DNA from: Synchiropus splendidus
Taxonomy: Eukaryota; Chordata; Actinopteri; Syngnathiformes; Callionymidae
Direction: 5' to 3'
NCBI RefSeq assembly: GCF_027744825.2
Contig: NC_071343.1
Location: forward strand, 9,632,866 to 9,696,865
DNA: 64,000 nucleotides
A program made the translations under genes and the position numbers. The notes under the pieces were generated by a model. The model had not been told where the DNA came from and made no database searches. It saw nothing but the letters and a program-made list of their open reading frames with translations. The stretch's first letter is position 1. Every line of letters begins with the position of its first letter. This document shows, one piece after another, positions 13,612 through 24,377 of the stretch.

Positions 13612-14087
13612 TGTTACAGTGTGTGATTCAAACACAAACAAAGCTTTTGGGGGTGTTCAGCGACAAGGTTTTTTTCTGTTCCTTTGCCACTAGTCTCCCT
13701 ATTTCTTTAACCTGTAAACACACGTGCATTTGATATTTATATATTGTGCATGAATAAATTCACTATTCTGTGTCATACGATCTGACCTATGTCCACCTCT
13801 GATCCTGCACCATCAGAACCTTCATCTGTTCGCATTAGTCATTGCTTCTACAACAAAGTGAATCTAATACACAGGGCTGCAGTCCAACAGTAACCTGCTC
13901 ATCTTCCTTAAAAAACAATGACAAATCGCCCCAAAATTCCACTAATGTTGCTGGAGCTTCCTCCTTTTCACTGCACCCAGCTGCGCTTGTTTACAGAGTT
14001 GGTTCCCTGGTTACACCATCAGCTGGCGCCGGTGTTGGACCCAGTTACAACAACTAATTGTCTGCATAGTGCTGTATTTTATGGTAG

Positions 14088-14120
14088 TATATGCAAACAA
14101 ATTCTATTTGTTTGCATATA
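14088..14120. repeat. Perfect 15-bp stem hairpin
   Basis: TATATGCAAACAAAT is followed by the 3-base loop TCT and then by its exact reverse complement. Each arm contains an octamer-like ATGCAAAC and a forkhead-like GCAAACA. It may be a DNA cruciform, a paired transcription-factor site or a decayed fold-back element. No flanking duplication was seen. Confidence 0.7.
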
Positions 14121-14420
14121 TTTTTTTTGGATATACTGAATAGAAAAAGTATTTCTTCCTTCAGAACATGTCTTGGTCGAATGCAGGTCAGAGACAAGAT
14201 TTTCTCTTCTTAATATTTCGCTATGTAGTAGTGAAACATGGCGAAGTATGTGGGTCTGTGCTGTAGTAACAGACTTGTGTGACTTTGAATAGAGACAGGC
14301 AGGTCAGTGGCTGCACTGCTGCTGACCATATTGATATCAGCGGTTGCTGAATGTTTTTAAATCATTGATGAAAGGAGAATCATCTCCTGTACAGTGTTAC
14401 AGTGTCCTGTACTGTACTGA

Positions 14421-14455
14421 TAAGTTTCATGACTCCTCATCTGCCCATCACTACT
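14421..14455. mobile_element. Fragment of the fold-back MITE family, one terminus
   Basis: TAAGTTTCATGACTCCTC followed by ATCTGCCCATCACTAC is the right terminus of the family seen at 59491-59728. The other end is not evident, so this looks like a solo end or a heavily decayed copy. Confidence 0.5.
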
Positions 14456-16012
14456 ACATCCTCATTCAGGAGGAGATTTTTTCGGCAAATGATGTTTTTA
14501 TAATTATAGAAACACCTTTTTTTCATACGCACTCACACAAGTACTGTTCAATGCTTTCCAAAAACATGTGGTTTGTTCAGGAAGTATTGTAGTCTGTCAG
14601 CTTTAGATGGCTCATTATGAAGGAAATACATGAAAACAAATTGAAACCCACGCAGAGTGGCACTGTTTTCTCTCTCTCTTCTCTGCGCTTCTTGGGACTT
14701 TTAAATAGCTTGCTGGCCTCGCATGTGAGAACATTTCTTTCAAGCTCAAAATCAGCCTGCTGGCATCATTCTTGTCTTCTCCGCTTGACACTTCTGACAC
14801 CAAACCAGTCATCGAGTAGTTTGGGCAAACATTCACAGCTCCCCCCCCTCGCTCTTGTTACTACGCTCTTTTCTTTCTCTGCTGCTGATTTTTGACAATA
14901 ACACAAGCTTTTTGCACACGACATTGACTCACACTCTCCTCACACGCCCACAAGCACTTTTGTGTGTTTCTGTATACACTTAATCTTCAAAGTTTTAGAT
15001 GCCACCAATGAGAGGAGAAATATTGAATAAGGGCGAGCGGTGCTGCTGTCAGACTCCTTTGTTGGTCCATCACAAATGTTCTCAGGAAGTCGACTTCAGA
15101 TTTGACGAACGTGTCATTTCTGTTTTGAAGAACTCGCTCACAAAACGTGTCACTCACTGTGAAAATTAATAAAATGGGGCCAGTCATTTGTATGTTTCCT
15201 TTTGTGAAATGAGAAGCGTCTGGTGTGAAAGGAGGTTGTTGTCGCTGTGCTGCCTGGCAACCAGAGCAAAACACTGCGAGGCAGAATAAGGTTTGTCTTA
15301 AATGATGACATACTCCGTCAGAATTAAATTGTGACAAGACCATATTACACAGATTTTAAAATATCAACATTAAGCTTTGATTCTTCTTCTGATCAAGTTT
15401 ATTGGTTTATAAATCTCTTCATGGTCTAAAGTCTTGCTATTTATCTGACTTGCTCTTACTGTACCAGCCCTCACGGAGCCACCGCTCCTCAGGAAGTTGT
15501 TTCTGTTTTGTTCCCACTATTAGAACAAATACATAAAGAGAAGCCCTTCTAGGTACAGTACTTTGGCCTAGAACTGTAGAATCAACTTCTTGTTGGTTGC
15601 AGGTACATTTTTAAACTGAAAGTGAAGACTCACCATTTCAGTGTTGCTTTTCCATGAACTATATATTCAGTATTTCCTATCTATCTACTTACTTTTTGGT
15701 GATGTTTTTAAGCAAAGGCGATTTTTGTCTCTGCTGTTTTCCCACCAGGGAGTCGTTCAGGTCGTCAACAGAGGGCAGTCTGGTCATGTTTTCTAAGCGT
15801 TTTCACCTTGACAGTAGCCGCAGATGTGGGCATGATGTGACCATGTTCACTCAAATTCAATGATGTGTGAATGTGTTTTAGCAAGAGCGCATAGACGTAT
15901 GGCTGGTTTGGTGTTAGTGTCTCTTATTGTATTGTTTTTATCTAAAATTATTCTGAACTAACTTTAATGTGAAACGCTATATATATAAAAATAAAGTTTC
16001 AATCATTTTACA

Positions 16013-16113
<101 letters not shown>

Positions 16114-17013
16114 CCACTACTGTATGAGCCCACATAATCAATTCCTGCCTTTCTAACTGAAAAACTAAATAGATCACATTGATTTTTCATTTATAATCTG
16201 CATGTGAGTCCAAAAATAAAATTGTGGTTGAATGTTAAAGACATTTTTAATCGATGAAAGGACAAAGGAACAAAGGATTCCATATCCATGGCATCGCAAT
16301 TTACCGTTTGGATTCAATAAAATAGAGCATGACTTCATAAAACTGTTACTTTCAATGAAATCAATAATACAACTTCCATGTGGCTGTGTCTGCGGTGTTG
16401 CTCCTTCCACATTGTTTTAGGGTTGCTAAAGATCGCCAGGCAATTCAGGAGGTGGGATGCGGTGACATCATGTGTGCAGCTTATCATCTCATTGATGACC
16501 AACAGCTTGCTTGGGGGAGGTCTGCGCTCTCTGGGTGCATTTATAGTGTTCATATTTTTGGTTTTTGCCAACTTTTATCAAATTTACAGACGAGTAAAAA
16601 GCGAAAAAGAAGAGCTAGATTCATTTTGAGTGCACACATGATCCATCCATCTACTTTGTGAACTGATTTGTTCTCACAACTTGCTTCAGTTTGTGGTTTA
16701 TTGCGGTGCAGGGAGGTTTTTTGTACTTCCTCTTCAGTGTGGTATTCATCTGCACTTATGTCAAACATGCCCTACTGAGTAGATGAAGATGAATGACAAC
16801 ATCCTTTCAATGATTTCGCCTCACAGAAGAAGTTATTTGAGCCATAATGCTACACAGTAAGCTGTTACACAATAATAACAAACATGTGTTTATAACTTCA
16901 CTGAACCGAGTTGGATAAACCACATTCGTACAAAGTTGATGCTGGTTGAGAAAGAAGTGTGCGAGGATACACACTCCATCACGGTTGGTGATGTGCTGGG
17001 CTGTTAAGCAGTG

Positions 17014-17034
17014 TTTTTTTTTTTTTTTTTTTTT
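17014..17034. repeat. Poly-T tract
   Basis: Twenty-one consecutive T, 50 bp upstream of the RE1-like site. It is non-coding and could be a retroposed poly-A tail read from the other strand. Confidence 0.9.
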
Positions 17035-17083
17035 GGTTACAGCGCAGCGTTTGTTGTGAAAAGCGTGAGTGTGAGTTGAAGGC

Positions 17084-17104
17084 TTCAGCACCATGGACAG
17101 ATCC
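17084..17104 (+). promoter_or_regulatory. RE1/NRSE-like REST binding site
   Basis: The 21-base element reads TTCAGCACC, then AT, then GGACAGATCC. The canonical RE1 is TTCAGCACC, two bases, GGACAGCGCC, so both half-sites match at every strongly conserved position with the canonical spacing. REST silences neuronal genes in non-neuronal cells. The site lies 1.42 kb upstream of the dpp10 start codon, and DPP10 is a neuronal Kv4 subunit. The match is seen in the sequence; binding and regulation are inferred. Confidence 0.7.
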
Positions 17105-18159
17105 TGCTGCGCTCGGGGAAAACGTCACTGACGCAGCTCAATGAAATTACTCAACTTATTTATCAACACTGCACCATTTTGATCTAAAATGCTTCCGACA
17201 CAGATTTTATTTCATATTTTTTGTGGCAGAATGTATTCGTTTATAAGAATAGACAAAAAAAAGTCAAGGTTGAATCCATCAGGTTGTGATCAAGGTTGAA
17301 CTCGTCCTTAATCCTGTCAGTGAGATGTGACCTTGAATAAGGATCAACAATGAGTGAGAAGAATGGAGACGAGTATTGTGTTGTTCCTGTCTCTTTTCTA
17401 GCTAGAAGGAAGGAAGAATGAAATGTGAACTCAGTAAATGTGAATTGTAGCTGAATTCAACCATTGGATATGTGGAAAGAACAAGTGTGTGACAATTACA
17501 TCCATGATGCCGTTGCATGTTACTTTGTTTTTTTTCTTTGCAGCTTTTCTGCATGAACTTGAAAACATTTCAACTCTTTGTTTTACTTCTTTTTAATTGA
17601 CATATTTATTGTCCACAGTGGTGGCAGCGACAATAGTTCTCTCACCCAGCATGACTCCGAACAAGGGAGAAAATGGATGAAGAAATATAGCTCCACTAAA
17701 TAGTCGTGTTTGTTCTCACTCAGTGCAAGCTACTGAACTACATTGTCACCAGTTAACCACAAATAGACAGCATAACCTGTATTTTTTTTTTATTGGTTCA
17801 GTTCTTTGTTTCAGTACATATTGAACTCACAACCTCACCTGGATACATTTTATCGCACATAGCCTTGATGTCCATATTTACATAGTTCTTATTTGTCATC
17901 ATAAGTTTCCGCCAACCTTTTTCTTAACTCTCCTTTAGTTGTCAAGAAAATATGCATATACACTGTAATGTGCTTAAAGAACAAAAAAAGAACTAAAAAA
18001 AAAATCTTCCATCATAACTCACCAAGGCTCACGAGGCATAAAAACTCAAATCTTAAAGTTTAAAGTCTGACGGAAAACTGACGAATTTATTTGTTTGCTG
18101 ACACATTTAATAGACTCATCCTTACTGACAAATGTGACCAATGATGATGACTTTTTGGG

Positions 18160-18525
18160 ATGCAACCATGGACGCCACCCCCACTCTCAAGAGCGCTTCA
18201 TCACCCACCTCCTCCTCCTCCTCCTCATCCCCTTCCTCTCTTCGATCCTCCAAAAATACCAGCGTCACCGAGCAGACAGCCAGATAAAGGCAAAGGGAAA
18301 GAGACGGAGCGCGTCACTCTCACATTTGGCGCTGTTAAAGGTCGCCACGGTTTGGATCAATATGCCCCGTTTCTCCTCGAGCTGCTCCGAAACTCTCCTC
18401 CCTTCCCCGGCGTTGATGTGAACGCGTCATCGGTCGTGACGGATCTGCTCGATACTTGTGAAGATCCCACACTTTGCAGTGTTTTATGCCCCTTTTTTGA
18501 TTCGACCGTCCGAGGAGAGCGTTAA
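18160..18525 (+). other. Possible upstream ORF (121 codons) ending one base before the dpp10 ATG
   Basis: This open frame is proline-rich near its start because of a CTC/CCT repeat at about 18209-18232. It ends with TAA at 18523-18525, and the dpp10 ATG starts at 18527. Its product resembles nothing I know. If the transcript starts upstream of 18160, it would be an upstream ORF in the leader. It may equally be an open frame due only to GC-rich composition. Confidence 0.25.
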
Positions 18526-18900
18526 AATGACAGCGACCAAGGAGCAGCCGAACCAGAGGCAGAACCCGCAGCAGCAGGATGAGGTGGGATTTCCATTTAT
18601 TCTGGCAACAAAACACATGCGGGTCTGACCCAACACACTCCCGGTTATATGAGAACATCTCGGGTGATTCGTCCTCGGGTCGGGCCAATCAATCCGTGGT
18701 CCGTCGGCGGGTGCGCGGAGCTCCGCCGTCAGGTCCGGGGCTCCGAAGCCGCGTCCAGGCAGCACAGAGACGGACATTGTCATTCCGCCGCCGCCTCATC
18801 TCAGCTGTGGAAATTCACTCCCTGGATCAAACCCGCTCATCCCGATTACCCAACGTCTTCACCTCCAAATGTTCCTCCCGGGCTCTTAAAGGGTTAAACA
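18290..18900 (+). promoter_or_regulatory. dpp10: CpG-rich promoter region around dpp10 exon 1
   Basis: CpG is frequent here (clusters such as GACGGAGCGCGTC, CGACCGTCCGAGG, CGTCGGCGGGTGCGCGG), while the flanking 10 kb is AT-rich and CpG-poor. The stretch spans the start codon and the exon 1 donor. No clear TATA box was seen, so transcription probably starts at dispersed sites. The exact start cannot be set from sequence. Confidence 0.5.
18527..18583 (+). CDS. dpp10: dpp10 exon 1: cytoplasmic N-terminus (residues 1-19)
   Basis: The exon reads MTATKEQPNQRQNPQQQDE and ends GAG|GTGGGA, an acceptable phase-0 donor. Exon 2 begins in phase 0. The ATG has A at -3, and an in-frame stop (18419-18421) lies upstream with no other in-frame ATG between. 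The peptide has the form of the short N-termini of the MT.AK isoforms of DPP6 and DPP10 (from memory, one human DPP6 form is also 19 residues with MT, KE and QQQ at matching places). In this family alternative first exons set the cytoplasmic N-terminus, which modulates Kv4 gating. Exon 1 is less certain than the others because it is short and variable, but length, phase, CpG setting and resemblance agree. Confidence 0.8.
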
Positions 18901-19509
18901 TGCCACCTCTTTTTTACGCAGGTGATGCTGCTTTTCTGTGGGATCTGAACTTCCCTGCACCAAAGCCTCCATCACAATTCATTATTGATCCTCCTGCTTT
19001 CAAATAGCCCTGGACTTCAGTCTCAATGTGTCTAATAAATGTAATCTAATAACATAATTTCATCACTCGCATGCCTCTATTCCACAGAGGGCTCTCCAAA
19101 TTTGCCCTTAATTGAATTTCCGACTATTATTCGAGGAAATCAAAAGCCCAAAGCTTTGTAATTGAGTTTCAGTGCCTGAAATACGAGAAAACCTCGTGGG
19201 GTTGGGATTAAAATATAGCTCCGAGCCCATTTCAATAGCCTTCCTTGCTTATTTAAAGCACAACTGACTCCTGTTTTTAAGTTGTGTTCCTATGCAAGGG
19301 TTTCTTTACTACGACGTATGCTTCAGTTACACGTCTAGAAAGCTCCATTTGAACGAAACTGTCAATCCCAAACTTTTTTTTTTCTTTGACTGGTAGTAGT
19401 GGCTTGCTTGTGACACATATCTCAAGCCATTTAAAGGCCAAGCCTCTGAGACGTTGTCACATCATTGCAGCAACCCTGGCTTTGCCAACGTGAAACTAGA
19501 GCCCAGAGT

Positions 19510-19510
<1 letters not shown>

Positions 19511-19542
<32 letters not shown>
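19511..19542. repeat. Poly-T tract (32 T)
   Basis: Thirty-two consecutive T. It may be the poly-A tail of a retroposed sequence inserted on the - strand, but no source was recognised. Confidence 0.9.
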
Positions 19543-19547
<5 letters not shown>

Positions 19548-19740
19548 GTATCGTGATATCAAGATAACATGGTGCTTCAGTCATCAAACCTGATCCTGTG
19601 AGGTCCTTAGCATGGCAAGTCTTCATGAAAATTGCATGACTGGATGACAGGAAGAAAAGAGCAGAACAGTGTTGGGACGAATCTTTTTTGTTGTGTGTGA
19701 GTTTGCTCATGCTCTTAAAATGCACAAGGGTATGAAGGGC

Positions 19741-20400
19741 AGTAGTGGTCAGGGTCCAATCCTCACAGCAAGAAGGTGGCAGCTTTGAATCCACCCTGAA
19801 GTGGTCGCAAGTTTGAAGTGAACCTGGCTCCTGTCTAAGGCAGTGTATTGGCGGGAATCTATGACACATATTCCGGTCAGCTGTGATGCTACATCTGTGT
19901 GGTGTGGTTTATTCTGTTCCTTGAGTATTTGACTCTAGCGCCATGCCTCTTGTGAAAGTCTTTGAATAGGTCTTCAGCTCAAAGTGGCGTCCTGCGTTGA
20001 CTCTGATGTTCCATGGTCTCGAAAGGTCTTGAGTCCTTGATGACTAGCGGCAGATTAATACAACTCCAAAACACAAACATGAATTGATATTTATTTATTA
20101 AATATCAGTACACAGCTCTTAAGTAACTGATGCAGTATCGCACCAAGTATTGATATGTTTTTTATGTATCAGTATTTTTTGTAAACCTATAATCCTCTCC
20201 GTGTGGAGTGTGTATGCACGGCCCAGTTGGCACTCTGGTTTCCTCTCACAGATTAATTCATGTCTCCAAGTCATAGATGTGTGTGTGTTCCGACCTGTCC
20301 TCGGTGTTCAACTGACCCCAAGTAGCTGAGATAGACTTGTGCCCACCTCAATCCCATCAAAGGAATGGGCGGGAGAACATGTGAATATGTTTCTACTCTC
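19741..20400 (+). repeat. Split, diverged copy of a tRNA-SINE-like dispersed repeat
   Basis: The 5' part (19741-19795) reads CCTCACAGCAAGAAGGTGGC followed by TTTGAATCCACC. This matches the familiar 'cctcacagcaagaagg...gttcgaatcc' segment. The 3' part (about 20195-20400) reads CTCTCCGTGTGGAGTGTGTATG, then CTCTGGTTTCCTCTCACAG, then CGACCTGTCCTCGG. This matches the continuation of the same vertebrate repeat (gtgtggagtttgcatg, ccggtttcctcccacag, cgacctgtccagggtg). About 400 bp of unrelated sequence separates the two parts. Confidence 0.5.
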
Positions 20401-22304
20401 TCACCACGAGCCACTGAGCAGCGTTGTCAACAGACACTCCTGCCAGACTTCAGAATTTCCAAGGTGAGATTTTTTGGCCTGGGTTTTACAACACCAGCCG
20501 CCTTTGAACTTGAAGGATGCTCGCACATTTCCTTCAGAAGGGAGAGAAAGTTAAGCAATTTCCATTTCTCTACTGAGGTCAGAGTCCGACTCCTGACAGC
20601 AGTGTGAGTGGTGGTTTGCTGCTGGAACCCCTGATACACAATATCCACTACATATATTTTATAGCGCTTGGCTTCAGTGAGCGTAATTACTGTTTCATTG
20701 TCCAAATGTTCTGGCACCTTCACAACACTTACCTGCGCTGAGCTTTATCTAATTTCCAGTCTTGTTCTCCTCTGACCTGCAAGTGTTCATTTTCTGTTAT
20801 GAGTGCTAACTGCCTCGATAAGACGCCTGCCCACCGTGGGTTGGCTGTTGAAGAGGTAGAATAGATGATGGTTATCGGTACACGCACAACACGAGGGGCT
20901 TTGTTTAGTGCCTGCGGTTGCTTAGTTATCAAGGCTCCGTTTTTAAACGGCGGAAGCATCGTGGCAAGACGCACCTCTCTGTTATTACTCTGCGTCTCAT
21001 CGGTAATTACTTGTACTGTAAACAAGATTGCATAACACAAGTTATGAATAGATTCCAGGGAAATTTTCTGGAAGTGCTGATAAGGAGCACTGCTGGTGTT
21101 CTGGATTACTGTCAGCATCCTGTGGACCTGCACTGTCGCTGCTACCTTCAGCTCATTTTCATTGACATTCGCTGTCTCAAATGCTAAAACAGGTATCTTG
21201 TTATTTTGGTCAAACAATCGCAGTAATGATAACCATGGGCGAAAACTGCAATATGCCACTTGACGGATGTTTATTTTTTATTTTTTTTGCCAGTCTAATT
21301 CTTGTTAGATCAGATGTGAAAGAATTATTGCTGAGTCAAGTTTTATTTCTGTTCTAAAAAGAGGTCTCTGTTGAAGCCAGCTGTAAATCACTGAAACAAT
21401 TCAGCCCCCATTTTTTTCTGACAGAAGGTGGTCTTGTACCTTGTTACTGCACATATACAGCTTTATGTTAAAAGTAAATAATGCTCTTTATTAAGGCACA
21501 AATATTTTCAGAACTCTCATGTGAACAGTTTAATTCAGAAGTGTGTGATTCGGCTACTGTTTTCAGTTGAGTTTTAGTTTTAAATGCAGTAATTCAGTGC
21601 ACTACTTCCCCACTCGCAGTAGAAATCAGCACCCATGTATTGGGATAAAACCTCGTATGCGAAAGCATATGGTCCCAGGCTAATCATACATGCATTAAGT
21701 AATATTTTTACCGCATCATTCTTGATTATTTCATAAGTTATATCACACTCATATTTCATGAACTGCATTGCAAGCTGACTTTTCCCACTGTCTTTTTTCT
21801 CATGAAAATGTAGGTACTATCAGAACACAAATGTCTTTTGAACAGATCTATAGATGTCAACTCATGCAATCTCTTGTCAGCTGGTGAAACCACATCCAGA
21901 TCCAGATGTCAAGAGTGAAACATAAGCACCACTCTCACTCATGCTGTGTAAGTGGCCTCCGCTTTCAGTATGATGGAAGTTGCATCAGTAGATAAGGTCA
22001 GAAATGGAGGTCAACGTTTGGACTGTCCATTAAGAAAGCAACAAGGGCCACACTGTGCTTACTGAAGTAAAGTCAACATGGCGTGAATGACAAGCTCGAT
22101 GGGACGATGTCTGTCTCAAAGTCTTTGAGACATTTACTAAAAATGTTCAGTCAAGTGAGCGCTGTAGAAGATTCTCCTGGTGCACATAGTGCATTTGAAA
22201 GCTCCTTTAGAAAACATTTTGATCGTGAAAGATGTACCTGCCTAGTTTGACCCTCTGTAGACATGAGTCAAAGCAAAAAACTGCCTTTTAGGAGTTCTGT
22301 GTGA

Positions 22305-22345
22305 CACGGTTCAGGGTAGGCTCCACCCCTCCTGACCGAATGTCC
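22305..22345 (+). repeat. Fragment of the same dispersed repeat family
   Basis: GGTTCAGGGTAGGCTCCACC followed by CCTCCTGACCG resembles the 'cagggtgtaccccgcctcccg' segment that normally lies near the 3' end of the repeat described at 19741-20400. It is short and diverged. Confidence 0.3.
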
Positions 22346-22881
22346 TCGCTGTAGCTGCAGTTAATAACACTGAGCTTATGGCCCGAGAGGCAGGTGTTAA
22401 GAGAAATGCAGTCACTGAGATTATGAGCGAAGAGGACGAGCTTGCACCAGCGCTGACCCTCTGATCTAGCAACTGTTTTTCATTCTAATCGTGGAACACG
22501 TCCACTGTGGCCTCACCCAGAGTTCAGCCGAGAATGAGGAGGAAGAAATGAGTGCGGAAGGAGGAGGGGGTGAGAAGAAGGATAGAATGATCAGGATGAA
22601 AAAAAAAAAAGTGTTTGTTTTGCATCTCAGTCTGTGTGAAAGACGCAGTTGTGTGTCTATGATTGAGCCTGTGTGGTGATGTGGATGACCTTGGAGCAGG
22701 AGGGAAAGAAAAGCCTGACTTCTGTTACCAGACGGTTTGTTGAGAAGGATGGCTGAAAGAGCTGCCGCACTCGAGTCAAGGCATGGATTTTCTCCTGGAA
22801 TGGTCAATATAAGGAGAGATAAAATATAAGCGGAGGATAGAAGCCTAGTCATGCTCTGTTTTTCATGACAGTTGTGGCAGT

Positions 22882-22899
22882 TTGTGTGTGTGTGTGTGC
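22882..22899. repeat. Short (GT)n microsatellite
   Basis: Nine uninterrupted TG units, followed by imperfect GT-rich sequence to about 22912. Confidence 0.8.
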
Positions 22900-23039
22900 T
22901 TGTGGGTGTGTATTAGTCATGATATCATGAACTGTGTGTGAGGCCTTTGCGTTTTATTTTTTATGTTAGCAGATTTATGCATTTGTGTGTCCATTTATGA
23001 GCCCCTGAGTGTGAAAGTCTGTTGAATTATTGTGTTATA

Positions 23040-23135
23040 AACTGAAATATTTGGACTATAAGCCGCTACCTTTTCCTGGCAGTGTCAACCTTCGGCTCAT
23101 ACAATGGTGCAGGTAATATATGGATTTCTACAGGC
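23040..23135. mobile_element. Fragment of a hAT-like 'TATAAGCCGC' repeat
   Basis: GGACTATAAGCCGCTACC, then CGGCTCATACAATGGTGCAGG, then TATGGATTTCT follow the order of a dispersed DNA-transposon repeat known from vertebrates, which I place tentatively in hAT. A far end may lie near 23520 (CACTTTATACGG), but the boundaries cannot be fixed by eye. Confidence 0.4.
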
Positions 23136-24096
23136 TGTGGTGTCAGAAACGGAGCATTTTGAGGTATTTAAATGGCAATAAAAGATGTGAGGAGTTCATG
23201 ATTCAAGTTCAGAACATTGCTCAGTTTGTTTCATGAGTCACTATCGATGCTGGACGCCGTTTTCAAAACTAGTTCAGAAGTGATCCTCATGCATTTTTAA
23301 GCCGGGTTCATCACTGACCTTGCTACGGAGCAGACAGCTCCACTGCACCCGCAGCTTGTCTATCGACCGGCGCGGCTGAACAAGATCAGTTTTCCTCCTC
23401 AGATTTATAGTTCATTTGCTGTCTTCTCAAACGGAGTGGTTCCACTTGTGTTGACACACGTATGGTATTTTGTGTCTGCTTACTGTATTCGCATAGCGAT
23501 GAATACACAATTGTTGTGTCGCACTTTATACGGTTGCATCATTGACCGTGCCCCTGCCAGTGTTCCTGTTTTAAGTATCAGTGTGTGCGTTGCATTTTGA
23601 TGATTCCCTGACACGTTTATTGTGGGGCGTGTGTGTTTTTATTAGCGTGTCTCAGGCTTGCACACTTCTCCACTTCCGTACAGTCCGTTGTGGTGTGCTG
23701 TACTGCGGCGCGGCACTGATGATATTCTGAACGTGCCAGCTCCCTGCTGGCCTCCGAAATGTTTTGAAAATTCATCGCAGCTTCAGGCAACTTTCTCCCA
23801 AAATCACAAGCCAACTGACGCGGAGTGTGTTTGAATCTGTACGACAAAAAACATCATGTTCAACAACAACCGCAGGGACAAACTTGAGACTTAGCGCCTT
23901 TGCATTTCTTTTGCATTAAAGTATCAGTGGACTGGAATCTCAAGTATTCAGCAGCTGAATAATCCAACTGTCCCAGAAGTGGACCGTTGTGTATCTTCTC
24001 AATGTCAGTCATGTGCTGGATGTGAAAGTTTTTGAGAGTAGGTTTGTGGTTTACTTTTTGGCCTAGGTTTACTGGTTTACTGCTCATTTTTACGAT

Positions 24097-24377
<281 letters not shown>

